Source of the DNA: an uncultured Candidatus Pelagibacter sp.
Lineage (GTDB): Bacteria > Pseudomonadota > Alphaproteobacteria > Pelagibacterales > Pelagibacteraceae
Assembly (NCBI RefSeq): GCF_943788075.1
Contig: NZ_CALSOW010000002.1
Coordinates: 62,001-126,000 of the forward strand
Direction of reading: 5' to 3'
Length of the DNA: 64,000 nucleotides
Part shown: one piece after another, positions 1 through 8,406 of the stretch
Position numbering within the stretch: position 1 is the stretch's first letter
How the letters are laid out: the number at the start of each line of letters is the position of its first letter
Notes under the pieces: generated by a model
Seen by the model: the letters and a program-made list of their open reading frames with translations, nothing else
Database searches by the model: none
What the model was told of the DNA's origin: nothing
Position numbers and translations under genes: made by a program

Positions 1-175
1 TGAAAAAAATATTCCAAGATGTGTTGCAATTAATCTTAAACCTCAAACAGATAATAATTCTTTTGATTTACTTCAGCTATTGAAAAAAACATACAATCAT
101 TTTGATATGGGTGTGTTTTTAACAGCTTTAGATGATGGTGAAATAAGTACTAAAGATTTAATTAATTTTGATTAA
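1..175 (+). CDS. 3' end of an unidentified gene (partial)
   Basis: An open frame enters from the left edge and stops with TAA at 173-175, giving about 57 C-terminal residues. The tail is mixed, with a leucine-rich stretch (FDLLQLLKKTY) and an acidic end (ALDDGEISTKDLINFD), and shows no motif I recognise. Composition fits the neighbouring genes. It converges on dksA with a 9-base gap. I do not assign a function; the upstream part of the gene would be needed. Confidence 0.55.
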   Translation, partial: EKNIPRCVAINLKPQTDNNSFDLLQLLKKTYNHFDMGVFLTALDDGEISTKDLINFD

Positions 176-184
176 TTATAAAAT

Positions 185-721
185 TTAATCATCTGCATGA
201 ACTTTTTCATTTTTTTCATGCTTTTCTTGAGCTGCGATTGTGTATTTTGCAACAGGTCTTGCTATTAATCTTTTTAATCCAATAGGCTCTGCTGTGTCTA
301 AACAGTATCCATAAATATCTTCTCTAATTCTCGCCAGTGCTTTGTCAATTTCTGATATTAACTTAATTTGTCTGTTAATAGCCTTCATCTCTACATTCTT
401 ATCTGTATATGAACTTGCTTGATCAACTACGTCTGCAGAAATGCTATTATCGTCCATACTTCCAAAGTAAAGTGCCTCATTATTAGCTTTGACCAATTCT
501 TTTTTCCATTCAGTTAATCTCATTCTAAAAAAAACTTTATGTTTTTCACACATATATTTTTCGGTGTCTTTTGGGACATAAGTTTTAGAAATTTTAATAG
601 TAACTTTAGCAGCAGCTTTTGGTTTAGTAGTAACTTTTATTTTAGCAGCAGCTTTTGGTTTAGCAGCAACTTTTGTTTTAGACTTTGTAACTTTTTTTTT
701 TACTTTAGTAGTCTTTGGCAT
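185..721 (-). CDS. dksA: DksA-type RNA polymerase-binding transcription factor with a degenerate zinc finger
   Basis: This 178-residue protein belongs to the DksA/TraR family, which enters the RNA polymerase secondary channel and adjusts initiation, often with ppGpp. Residues 1-50 are a low-complexity Lys/Ala/Pro/Thr tail with a 12-residue internal repeat. The coiled-coil tip keeps the acidic DxxDxA pattern (ADVVDQAS). The C-terminal finger region GYCLDTAEPIGLKRLIARP is clear family sequence, but only one Cys (about residue 140) of the usual four remains, so it probably binds no zinc. Loss of finger cysteines is known in alphaproteobacterial DksA proteins. The basic tail could contact nucleic acid; that is inference. 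ATG start at 721. Confidence 0.85.
   Translation of the reverse strand: MPKTTKVKKKVTKSKTKVAAKPKAAAKIKVTTKPKAAAKVTIKISKTYVPKDTEKYMCEKHKVFFRMRLTEWKKELVKANNEALYFGSMDDNSISADVVDQASSYTDKNVEMKAINRQIKLISEIDKALARIREDIYGYCLDTAEPIGLKRLIARPVAKYTIAAQEKHEKNEKVHADD
605..662. repeat. Short direct repeat encoding the dksA Lys/Ala tail
   Basis: The same 22-base stretch occurs at 605-626 and 641-662, a 36-base (12-codon) period. It encodes the repeated KPKAAAK segment of the DksA N-terminal tail. It probably arose by in-frame slippage and would be a length-variable site between strains. Confidence 0.7.
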
Positions 722-799
722 AGTTTAAATTTGAATTTCCGGAGTATATTCAGCAAAATAGGGGTGTCAAGCAAGCGTAATTGCTATAAATATTTATAA

Positions 800-2122
800 A
801 TGAGTAATAATAATAGAAATATAAATAATATTTATTATATTTTTATTACAGCTCATCTTATATTTTGGACTTTTATACCATCTATAACTAATCATAATTT
901 ACCACTAGATACTATCGAGGCCTTAGCTTGGGGAAGTAATTTAGATTGGGGATTTAACAAGCATCCTCCAATGAGTGCTTTTTTTTCAGAAGTTTTTTTT
1001 CAGATTTTTGGATCTCAAGATTGGATATATTATTTGCTTAGTCAAATTTTTGTACTTACGTCATTTTATTATGTATTTAAATTCTCTAAAGAATTTTTTA
1101 ATAATGATTTACTGGGTTTAATTTCAGTTTTACTTATAGAAGCTATCTATTTTTATAATTTTACTACTCCAGAATTTAATGTAAATGTTTGCCAATTACC
1201 ATTTTGGTCTTTAACGGTATATTTTTCTTGGAAAATTTATAATAGTAAAGAAGTCAGATTTACTGATTGTTTTTTAGTTGGGTTATTTGCAGCTTTTGGA
1301 TTTTTATCTAAATACTTATTTATTTATCTTTTAGCATCAATCGATCTTTTGTTTGTCTATTTAATATTTATAAAAAAAGATAGAAAGTTTGATTTTAAAT
1401 ATTTGATAACTCTTGAGGTATTTTTAATTGTATTAGTTCCACATCTAATTTGGTTAAACAACAATGAATTTATCACCATTACTTATGGACTTGCTAGAAC
1501 TGGATTAGAGCAATCGAGTTTGATTGATCATATTAAATTTCCGCTTATTTTTTTAATTAAACAAGTTGGATTATTAATACCTTTCTTAATTTTAGTTTGG
1601 TTGCTAATAAAGAAAATTAAATTTAAATTTGATCTTAAAGATAAAAGATTACTTTTTTTATTAGCGATTAACATTTTACCGATTCTATTAATGTTTTTAA
1701 CTTCTGTGGTCACAGGTTCTAAGATTAGAACAATGTGGATGACACCGTTTTATTTGTTTTTTGGAACTTTGTTTATCTATGTATTTCAATCTCAAATAAA
1801 CATTAAAAAGTTAAAACCATTTATGATCGGATTTATCTTTTTATTTTTTTTATCCCCCATACTTTATGCTTATGTCTCAATTTCAAAGGATGACAAAAGA
1901 ACAGATTATCCAGGTAAAGAAATTGCGATTAAAACACAATATGCTTGGGATCAGCAATTCAAATCAAAGATCAATGTAGTTTATGGAAATGAATGGAACG
2001 CTGGTAATTTATCATATCATCTAAAATCAAGACCCGTATGGGAGGGAATTGTTGATAGGGAAAAGCTTGATAGATTGAAAGACTATATGTGTCTTGATAA
2101 TGTTTGCGTAGGTTCAAAATAA
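800..2122 (+). CDS. Membrane glycosyltransferase of the GT39/GT83 (PMT/ArnT-like) superfamily
   Basis: A 440-residue integral membrane protein with about ten hydrophobic segments and a short soluble C-terminal part. The first periplasmic loop (about residues 35-60) has the family arrangement of an Asp and Glu followed by W...N-K-HPP (DTIEALAWGS, then NKHPPMSAFF), as in polyprenyl-phosphate-sugar-dependent transferases. Such enzymes move a sugar from a lipid carrier to an acceptor on the outer face of the inner membrane. The next gene is a GT2 enzyme of the kind that loads such carriers, 2 bases downstream, so the two probably work as a pair. Donor sugar and acceptor cannot be read from sequence. 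Confidence 0.75.
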   Translation: MSNNNRNINNIYYIFITAHLIFWTFIPSITNHNLPLDTIEALAWGSNLDWGFNKHPPMSAFFSEVFFQIFGSQDWIYYLLSQIFVLTSFYYVFKFSKEFFNNDLLGLISVLLIEAIYFYNFTTPEFNVNVCQLPFWSLTVYFSWKIYNSKEVRFTDCFLVGLFAAFGFLSKYLFIYLLASIDLLFVYLIFIKKDRKFDFKYLITLEVFLIVLVPHLIWLNNNEFITITYGLARTGLEQSSLIDHIKFPLIFLIKQVGLLIPFLILVWLLIKKIKFKFDLKDKRLLFLLAINILPILLMFLTSVVTGSKIRTMWMTPFYLFFGTLFIYVFQSQINIKKLKPFMIGFIFLFFLSPILYAYVSISKDDKRTDYPGKEIAIKTQYAWDQQFKSKINVVYGNEWNAGNLSYHLKSRPVWEGIVDREKLDRLKDYMCLDNVCVGSK

Positions 2123-2124
2123 TT

Positions 2125-2997
2125 ATGAAAAAATATGTAATTTTAATCCCTATTTATAATGACAGAGAGAGCTTAACCAAGCTAATTGAAAACATTAATT
2201 CTGAAATAGAGGGTAGTAATTCAGATATTTCAATTATTGTGGTTAACGATGCATCTTCTCAACAGATAATTGATAAATATCAAAATACTGAAAATATTAA
2301 CTTTATTGAAATTATAAACATGAAAGAAAATAGAGGTCACGCAAGATGTATTGCCTCTGGACTTAAATATATTTATGAAAAAAAAGAATTTGATTATGTA
2401 ATACCAATGGATGGTGATGGAGAAGATCGACCAGAGGAGATTAAAAACTTTATACAACTTGCAGAACAATCAAAAAATCAATCGATAATAGGAGAGAGAG
2501 TTAAAAGATCTGAAAGTTTATTTTTTAAATTTTGCTATCTAGCACATAAAATTATAACTTTAGCATTTACCAGTCAGTATATTAAATTTGGAAATTTTAC
2601 ATGTTTATCCAAATCAACTGTTGAAAAAATGCTTAAAGAAAAAGCCACATGGAATAGTTTTTCAGGATCATTAAAAAAAACTGATAAAAATTTATTATCT
2701 ATTCCCTCTATTAGAGGTGTTAGATATTTTGGTCCATCAAAAATGAGTTTTTTTAATTTATTAAAGCACTCTCTTTCAATAATTAGTGTTTTTAGGAAAA
2801 CGGTTTTAATTCGGTCAGCTTTATTCATAGTTTTTTATATTTTATTAATAAAAAGCAATGCCTCAATTATAACTTCATTACCTCTATTTTTATTGCTGGT
2901 AATGATTTATTCAATTTCTAATTTAGCTTTAAGGGAAAATTTAGAAGATTTTAATAAATCCTTGGAAAATATTCATAATATAGATAAAATTAAATAA
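2125..2997 (+). CDS. Glycosyltransferase family 2, polyprenyl-phosphate sugar transferase-like
   Basis: About 290 residues: a GT-A domain followed by two hydrophobic helices near the C terminus (about 235-275), the plan of dolichol/undecaprenyl-phosphate glycosyltransferases. The N terminus YVILIPIYNDRESL is the usual nucleotide-sugar-binding start, and MDGDGEDRPEE carries the metal-binding DxD motif. I chose the ATG at 2125; an in-frame TTG at 2104 would overlap the previous gene and add residues unlike the family. Probably transfers a sugar from a nucleotide to a lipid carrier used by the upstream GT39/83 enzyme (inference from adjacency). Confidence 0.8.
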   Translation: MKKYVILIPIYNDRESLTKLIENINSEIEGSNSDISIIVVNDASSQQIIDKYQNTENINFIEIINMKENRGHARCIASGLKYIYEKKEFDYVIPMDGDGEDRPEEIKNFIQLAEQSKNQSIIGERVKRSESLFFKFCYLAHKIITLAFTSQYIKFGNFTCLSKSTVEKMLKEKATWNSFSGSLKKTDKNLLSIPSIRGVRYFGPSKMSFFNLLKHSLSIISVFRKTVLIRSALFIVFYILLIKSNASIITSLPLFLLLVMIYSISNLALRENLEDFNKSLENIHNIDKIK

Positions 2998-2999
2998 AG

Positions 3000-4445
3000 A
3001 TGAAAAACTTTTTTAGAAAAGTAGCTTTTGGTTTAAAACCTGAAGAGAAAGCTCCATCAGATCCATTGACTTGGGCGCAAAAACAAGTTGAGACAATCCC
3101 TGAATTAAATTGGAAGGGCAAACATATTTACTCAGAAAAGGAAATGAGAAAATACTGGATTACTCAAAGAGTTGAAGAAAACACAACCTTGAGAAAAAAA
3201 TATAAAAATGATCCCAAAGGTCTTGAAATAGCTGAACGTCAACTTGAAAATGATACAGGTGGAAAATTTTGGAAAAATTATGAATTAAGTATAAGACATG
3301 CAGAAGGAGTTAGAAGCAATCATCCTGTACTTGCAAAACTTTGGTATTTTTGGGGTAATCATTTCACAATAAGTAAGACACAAAGATTACATCAATATTC
3401 AACTGCAGCTTATCAAAGAGAGTTTCTTAGAGACAACATGGATAAAACTTTTGAAACAATGGTTTATGAAGGAACAATCGCATGGCCAATGATAATGCAT
3501 CTAGACAACAAAGATAATATTGGTCCTAAATCAGAAAGTGCCAGACAAGAGTGGAGAAGAAAAGAAAAAAGACCAGCAACACTTAATGAAAATCATGCAA
3601 GAGAATTAATGGAACTTCATACAATATCTCCAGAAGCGGGATACACACAAGAAGACGTCCAAGAACTTGCAAAAATTATGACTGGATGGAGACCTAAATG
3701 GACAAAAAAATCTGATCAAGGAACAGATGTAAGGTTCATGTCTGAACGTCATGAACCAGGAAAAAAAAATGTTCTTGGTAAAACTTATAAAAGAGGAAGA
3801 AAAAGTTTAAAAATTGTAATTAAAGATTTAGTAAACCATCCTTCATGTAGAGAGTTTATTGCAACAAAACTTTGTAGATATTTGATAACTGATCATCCTA
3901 CAAAAAAAATGATTGCCCCAATTATTAAAGCATGGGAACAATCAGATGGACATCTACCAGAAGTCCACAAAGCTGCAATCAAAGTAACATTTGAAAATAA
4001 TGATAAATATAAAAAATTTCAAAATCCTGAAAATTGGTGGTTGCAAACAATTAATATGTCAGGAGCTACTTACGCATATCCAATACCTGAAAAAAGAATG
4101 GATACATATAAATTGGGTAATATTTTGAGAGAAGACCTAAGAGAACCTGATTGGATGTTAGAAGATCTTGGATATCATCCATATCTAGCACAACAACCAA
4201 ATGGATATTCAGATTTTTCAAGTGATTGGATGTCTACTGAATTAATTATTAGAAGACTACTTTATGCCAAAAAAGCATTTCATAGATACAATTCAGAAGA
4301 TCAGGTAGATCAATATATTCATGAAAAAATCGTTCACAATAATTTTGATAACCCTGATAAAATTCTAAAAATATTATCAAAAGCTAAAAGTAGTGAGGAA
4401 AAGCATATGATTTTATTCAATCTACCTGAGGTATTAAGAGCATGA
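3000..4445 (+). CDS. DUF1800 family protein
   Basis: 481 residues. The signature LNENHARELMELHT followed by GYTQEDVQELAKIMTGW (about residues 198-230) is diagnostic of DUF1800, and ATKLCRYLITDHP is a second conserved block. No clear signal peptide or membrane segment is visible, although many relatives are exported. It overlaps the DUF1501 gene by four bases (ATGA), the classic two-gene arrangement of these families. The biochemical activity of the pair is not established. Confidence 0.85.
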   Translation: MKNFFRKVAFGLKPEEKAPSDPLTWAQKQVETIPELNWKGKHIYSEKEMRKYWITQRVEENTTLRKKYKNDPKGLEIAERQLENDTGGKFWKNYELSIRHAEGVRSNHPVLAKLWYFWGNHFTISKTQRLHQYSTAAYQREFLRDNMDKTFETMVYEGTIAWPMIMHLDNKDNIGPKSESARQEWRRKEKRPATLNENHARELMELHTISPEAGYTQEDVQELAKIMTGWRPKWTKKSDQGTDVRFMSERHEPGKKNVLGKTYKRGRKSLKIVIKDLVNHPSCREFIATKLCRYLITDHPTKKMIAPIIKAWEQSDGHLPEVHKAAIKVTFENNDKYKKFQNPENWWLQTINMSGATYAYPIPEKRMDTYKLGNILREDLREPDWMLEDLGYHPYLAQQPNGYSDFSSDWMSTELIIRRLLYAKKAFHRYNSEDQVDQYIHEKIVHNNFDNPDKILKILSKAKSSEEKHMILFNLPEVLRA

Positions 4446-5608
4446 AGATAACAAGAAGAGATTTTTTAAAAGGTACAGCTACAACCTTATTTTTAGCTGG
4501 ATTTAATCTTCCAGCATTAGCCTCATCATCAAGAAAAAAGAATTTAGTGGTAATTATGTTACGTGGAGGTATGGATGGTCTTTGTGCAGTTCCAGTAATT
4601 GGAGACAAAAATTTTGAGAAAAGAAGAAAAAGTATTTTAATTGAAAATGCTATCAAACTTAATTCTGATTTTGCATTACATCCAAGATTAATAGGATTTA
4701 ATAAGTGTTGGAATGATAATACAGGATCAATAGTTCATGCAGCTAGTATTCCTTATACTCAAAGGTCACATTTTGAAGGTCAAAATTTAATGGAGTCAGG
4801 TGGAAGAACACCTTACCAAGAAAAAACAGGATGGGTTGGAAGAGCTATGAAACTTGCTAATCTCCAAGGTGATGGATTAGCTTTATCTTTACCAATGCCA
4901 TTATTACTAAGAGGTATTCCAAAAAATAATAATTATTTCCCTGGAAGAGGCAGGCTACCTCGAGAACGAACATTGGAACTTTTAAGATCTGTTTACGCAG
5001 AAAGCTCTGAAGACGAGCTATTAGAGATGATGAATTATATTAAAAAAAGAAAAAATGAAGAGATGATGGGTGGCACCATGAGGCGTGGTAAAAGAGAAAA
5101 TAAAAATCTTGCAAGACAAGCAGCTACCTATTTAAGAAAATCAGATGGGCCAAGAGTTGCTGTATTTGAAGTGAATGGTTTTGATACTCATGCAGCTCAA
5201 GGGGGAGTAGATGGATCTCATACAAAATCTTTAGTTGAAATGGATGAAATTATTAATAATTTGAAGGATAATCTTCAAGAAGCTTACAAAGATACAATCA
5301 TTTTAACTGTTACAGAATTTGGAAGAACCATAAAACAAAACGGTGGAAATGGAACTGAGCATGGCTATGGAACAGCAATATTTATGGCAGGGGGTCTGTT
5401 AAAGAAAAGCCAAGTTCACACTGACTGGCCAGGTTTAAAAAGAAAAGAGCTTTATGATGGAAGAGATCTAAATGCAACAATTGATGCAAGATCTGTTTAT
5501 GCATCAGCAATGTCAACTGTATTTGATTTAGATTTCAAACGTATCCAAAAAGATGTCTTCTGGGGTGAAGATTTACAAGATCTCTCAGACAAGCTTTTTA
5601 AAGCTTAA
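4442..5608 (+). CDS. DUF1501 family protein with twin-arginine signal
   Basis: 388 residues. The N terminus TRRDFLKG followed by a hydrophobic stretch ending ALASSS is a textbook Tat signal, so the protein is exported folded to the periplasm. The mature part has the alkaline-phosphatase/sulfatase-like DUF1501 features: VVIMLRGGMDGL, HFEGQNLMESG, VNGFDTHAAQGG, TVTEFGRTIKQNG and GTEHGYGTAIFMAGG, rich in Asp/His that could bind metal. Translationally coupled to the DUF1800 gene. Its stop overlaps the convergent umuC by four bases. Confidence 0.87.
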   Translation: MKITRRDFLKGTATTLFLAGFNLPALASSSRKKNLVVIMLRGGMDGLCAVPVIGDKNFEKRRKSILIENAIKLNSDFALHPRLIGFNKCWNDNTGSIVHAASIPYTQRSHFEGQNLMESGGRTPYQEKTGWVGRAMKLANLQGDGLALSLPMPLLLRGIPKNNNYFPGRGRLPRERTLELLRSVYAESSEDELLEMMNYIKKRKNEEMMGGTMRRGKRENKNLARQAATYLRKSDGPRVAVFEVNGFDTHAAQGGVDGSHTKSLVEMDEIINNLKDNLQEAYKDTIILTVTEFGRTIKQNGGNGTEHGYGTAIFMAGGLLKKSQVHTDWPGLKRKELYDGRDLNATIDARSVYASAMSTVFDLDFKRIQKDVFWGEDLQDLSDKLFKA

Positions 5609-6885
5609 TTGGCTCTAATTGTTGGTAAAGAATGGAAGTCAGCTGTATCTATTTTAGAAGAATGCTCCCTTTTCATGTTCCATCTCTTTTGAACACCTGC
5701 ACTTGCAACACTTAATGTGGATCTACCGTATCTATGATTAGTGTTATCAATCGATCTCATTAAGCTATTTATTTTTTCATCTTTTTCAGATGAGAATAGG
5801 TTTGTTTTATCATTAGCATTTGAAAGTCCTGTAAGCATGACACCTGCTTTTTGATATTGGTAACCATTTTTAAATATACCCTCAAGTATTGTGACTGCAG
5901 TTTTAACTATCTCAATACTATTGTTTGTTGCAATAGGAAAATCAATTGTCTTTGCATTTGAGTAATATCCATAGTTTCTTTGAAATGGACTGGTTCTAAC
6001 AAATACTGTGATTGCTTTTGCAACTAACGACTCTGATCTAATTTTTTCAGATGCATTTAAACAATAATTTGCAACTGCTTCTTTTAATTCTTGAAATATT
6101 TCAACTCTTTTCCCAAATGATCTTGAAACGACACAACTTTTTCTTTTTGTGGTGGTGGTTTCTAAATTGATACAAGGAATTCCTTTAAGTTCCATTGCAG
6201 TTCTTGAGCCTAAAACATTAGAAGATTTTTTAATCCAGCTATTAGATTTATTCTTGAGTTGTTTAGCATTATAAATTCCATTCTTTTGATAAAACTTAGT
6301 TAGCTGTCTACCTACACCCCAGACATCATTGATTTCAACTTTTTCAAGAACAGGATCTAAGTTTTCTATTCCAATTAAGCTAGTAACTCCTGATTGCTTT
6401 TTCTTTGCAATTTGATTTGCAATTTTACTCAAGGTTTTTGTTTTAGCAATTCCAATACTAGTTGGAATGCCAGTCCACTGTAAAACTGTTTCTCTAATTT
6501 CTTTTCCAACTTTTTCTACATCTTGATCTGGAAAATTAGACAAATCTAAAAATGCTTCATCAATAGAATAAATTTCCATATCTGAATTAAATCTTTTAAG
6601 AGTTCGCATTACTCGTCTAGATAAATCTCCATACAAAGAATAATTAGATGAGAAAACTTCCACTTTATTTTTAATAATAATATCTTTTGCTTTAAAATAA
6701 GGTTCACCCATTTTAATACCTAAAGCTTTTGCTTCGTTAGATCTTGAAATGATACAACCATCATTATTGGATAAAACCACAACAGGCTTTCTTCTTATTT
6801 TAGGATTGAATAATCTTTCACAAGAAACGTAAAAAGAATTACAATCAACTAATGCTATTTTTTTAGTACGTAGAATGGATGACAT
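5605..6885 (-). CDS. umuC: UmuC, catalytic subunit of translesion DNA polymerase V
   Basis: 426-residue Y-family polymerase. The N terminus has KIALVDCNSFYVSCERLF with the first catalytic Asp, the SNNDGCIISRS block, and the YSIDEAFLDL motif with the catalytic Asp-Glu pair. A helix-hairpin-helix (GVGRQLTKFYQKNGI), the little-finger region and a UmuC-specific C terminus follow. Full family length. It starts inside the 3' end of umuD (23-base overlap), so translation is coupled. Expression should follow the SOS-type operator in front of umuD. Confidence 0.93.
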   Translation of the reverse strand: MSSILRTKKIALVDCNSFYVSCERLFNPKIRRKPVVVLSNNDGCIISRSNEAKALGIKMGEPYFKAKDIIIKNKVEVFSSNYSLYGDLSRRVMRTLKRFNSDMEIYSIDEAFLDLSNFPDQDVEKVGKEIRETVLQWTGIPTSIGIAKTKTLSKIANQIAKKKQSGVTSLIGIENLDPVLEKVEINDVWGVGRQLTKFYQKNGIYNAKQLKNKSNSWIKKSSNVLGSRTAMELKGIPCINLETTTTKRKSCVVSRSFGKRVEIFQELKEAVANYCLNASEKIRSESLVAKAITVFVRTSPFQRNYGYYSNAKTIDFPIATNNSIEIVKTAVTILEGIFKNGYQYQKAGVMLTGLSNANDKTNLFSSEKDEKINSLMRSIDNTNHRYGRSTLSVASAGVQKRWNMKREHSSKIDTADFHSLPTIRAN

Positions 6886-7258
6886 AAGTTACAACTCCCC
6901 AGATAAAAATATCTTGTTCTTCGTTAATTAAAATTCTATCAGTAAACTCTTTGGATCCTGACGTTAAAAACTTCTTGTCTCTTTCCTGAACCAAGCTTTT
7001 AACCACAAGTTCATCATGAACGTTTGCAATCACAGTTGAAAAGTTTTTTGGTTTTAAACTTTTATCAACTACCAATAAATCACCATCATTAATTCCAACA
7101 TCGACCATTGATTTACCTTGAACTCTGATGATAAAAGTTGCTGGAACATTTCTTATTAAATGCATATTTAGATCAATATCTTCTTCGATATAATCGGTTG
7201 CAGGGGATGGAAAACCAGCGCCTGCTTTATGCAAATAATAAGGGATTGTTAGTTTCAT
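6863..7258 (-). CDS. umuD: UmuD, self-cleaving S24-family subunit of polymerase V
   Basis: 131 residues. The cleavage region AGAGFPSPA has an Ala-Gly bond where the family has Cys-Gly or Ala-Gly. The nucleophile serine lies in VQGKSMVD and the general-base lysine in ELVVKSL, so autoproteolysis to UmuD' should be possible once RecA filaments form. First gene of the umuDC operon. The ATG at 7258 directly abuts an SOS box with no room for a normal Shine-Dalgarno. Confidence 0.92.
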   Translation of the reverse strand: MKLTIPYYLHKAGAGFPSPATDYIEEDIDLNMHLIRNVPATFIIRVQGKSMVDVGINDGDLLVVDKSLKPKNFSTVIANVHDELVVKSLVQERDKKFLTSGSKEFTDRILINEEQDIFIWGVVTYVIHSTY

Positions 7259-7305
7259 GTTCTTGTTTTGTTCTGTTTTATAGCCTAGTTATACAATACA
7301 CGCAA
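7259..7305 (-). promoter_or_regulatory. umuDC promoter with LexA-type (alphaproteobacterial SOS) operator
   Basis: A perfect GTTC-N7-GTTC direct repeat occupies 7259-7273, the published alphaproteobacterial LexA box. Read on the minus strand, a -35 TTGCGT (7300-7305), a 17-base spacer and a -10 TATAAA (7277-7282) lie just upstream, placing the predicted start inside the box. The operator touches the umuD start codon, so the 5' leader would be only about 12 bases. LexA itself is not in this window. Confidence 0.75.
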
Positions 7306-7442
7306 GAGGTTGTATTTTGAGTCTGTAACTGAATCAAAAGTGAATCAAAACGTGAACATCCAAAACTACATTTTGTGCTATTGTGGATAACTTAAACCAT
7401 TAGTAGTCTATAATTCTTATTTAATTAAAAAAGGAAAAAAAT

Positions 7443-7793
7443 ATGAGCTCAATTGAAGTTAAAACTTTTGATAATCCAGATGAAAGTAACACCAGCTTTA
7501 ACAATGCCAAAATGGATATTGTAAAAATAGGAGACCAAAGAGTAATGAGATTAACTTTGCAACCTGGTTGGAAATGGTCACAAGATATCAAACCAACTGT
7601 AGGTACTGATAGCTGTAAAGCAAAACATCTTGGAGTAATAGTTTCTGGAGCAGTTTGTGCTAAACATGATGACGGAACAGAATTGACTTATAAAGCAGGT
7701 GATGCATATTCAATAGACCCAGGTCATGATGGCTGGGTAGTAGGTAATGAACCAGCAGTTGTTTATGAATTTCATGGAAAATGGGGAGAATAA
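7443..7793 (+). CDS. Cupin-domain protein
   Basis: 116 residues in one small beta-barrel domain. Cupin features include LTLQPGWKWSQ, HLGVIVSGAVCAKHDDG (motif 1 region) and YKAGDAYSIDPGHDGWVVGNEP (motif 2 region with the conserved G-D and P-x-H). Metal ligands are incomplete compared with cupin enzymes, so a binding or sensing role is possible. Preceded by an A-rich leader with GGAAA seven bases before ATG. The 184-base spacer upstream, shared with umuD, holds the divergent promoter region. Substrate unknown. Confidence 0.75.
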   Translation: MSSIEVKTFDNPDESNTSFNNAKMDIVKIGDQRVMRLTLQPGWKWSQDIKPTVGTDSCKAKHLGVIVSGAVCAKHDDGTELTYKAGDAYSIDPGHDGWVVGNEPAVVYEFHGKWGE

Positions 7794-7820
7794 TAATACA
7801 AATATAAAAAAAAATAATTA

Positions 7821-8018
7821 ATGATTTGTATTAAAGCTGAAATACCAAAAGAGTTAAACGATATAGAGGATGAGTTAAAAGCTATTTATCATAGTAAAGA
7901 TACAGTTTGTTTTTATATATTTAAAACAAGAGAATTAAGAAATGAATTTATAGAAAAAACTAAAGGGATGAATAAAGATAGTAGAGAACAGATTTATAAA
8001 GAGTATCAATTAAATTAA
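7821..8018 (+). CDS. Small protein of unknown function
   Basis: 65 residues, mostly helical and charged (Lys/Glu rich), with no signal peptide or membrane segment. I do not recognise a family. It is probably real because it fills the space between the cupin and GFA genes in the same direction with normal codon use, and no competing frame is longer there. No convincing ribosome-binding site, which is common in this genome. Confidence 0.5.
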   Translation: MICIKAEIPKELNDIEDELKAIYHSKDTVCFYIFKTRELRNEFIEKTKGMNKDSREQIYKEYQLN

Positions 8019-8032
8019 GTTAGGAGAGCTAA

Positions 8033-8398
8033 ATGAAATTAAATTGTCACTGTGGAGCTGTTGAAGCTGAAATTAATGCTTCAATAAATGAATTAGCAAA
8101 AATTGTAAAGTGCAATTGTTCTATCTGTAAAAGAAAAAGTGCAACAATGGGTATGGTTAAAAATGAAGATTTTAAAATTACTAATGGAGAAGACAAATTA
8201 AAGCTTTACCAATTTCACACAAAAGTCGCTAAACATTATTTTTGTTCTGAATGTGGAATTTATACCCATCATAATCCAAGAAGTGCACCTGCTATGACCG
8301 GATTTAATCTAGGTTGTGTTGATGAGGTCAATGTAACAGATTTAAAAGATATAACTTTGATAGATGGTCAAAACCATCCAATGGATCAGAAAAAATAA
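8033..8398 (+). CDS. GFA family (glutathione-dependent formaldehyde-activating-like) zinc protein
   Basis: 121 residues with the spaced cysteines of the GFA/CENP-V fold: CHCG near residue 5, CNCSICKRK near 29-33 and CSECG near 76. These bind two zinc ions in the family. The founding member was proposed to help S-hydroxymethylglutathione form, but most homologues are uncharacterised. A Shine-Dalgarno AGGAGA lies seven bases before ATG. It is followed after 8 bases by the P-loop kinase gene. Confidence 0.82.
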   Translation: MKLNCHCGAVEAEINASINELAKIVKCNCSICKRKSATMGMVKNEDFKITNGEDKLKLYQFHTKVAKHYFCSECGIYTHHNPRSAPAMTGFNLGCVDEVNVTDLKDITLIDGQNHPMDQKK

Positions 8399-8406
8399 CA
8401 AGTTCA

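Noticed and set aside
539-799. Plus-strand open frame of 86 codons rich in Phe and Ser
   Set aside because: It is the antisense of the repeat-built Lys/Ala tail of dksA; its odd composition follows from that.
2104-2124. TTG start for the GT2 gene
   Set aside because: The extra seven residues overlap the previous gene and the ATG at 2125 starts exactly at the family's first beta strand.
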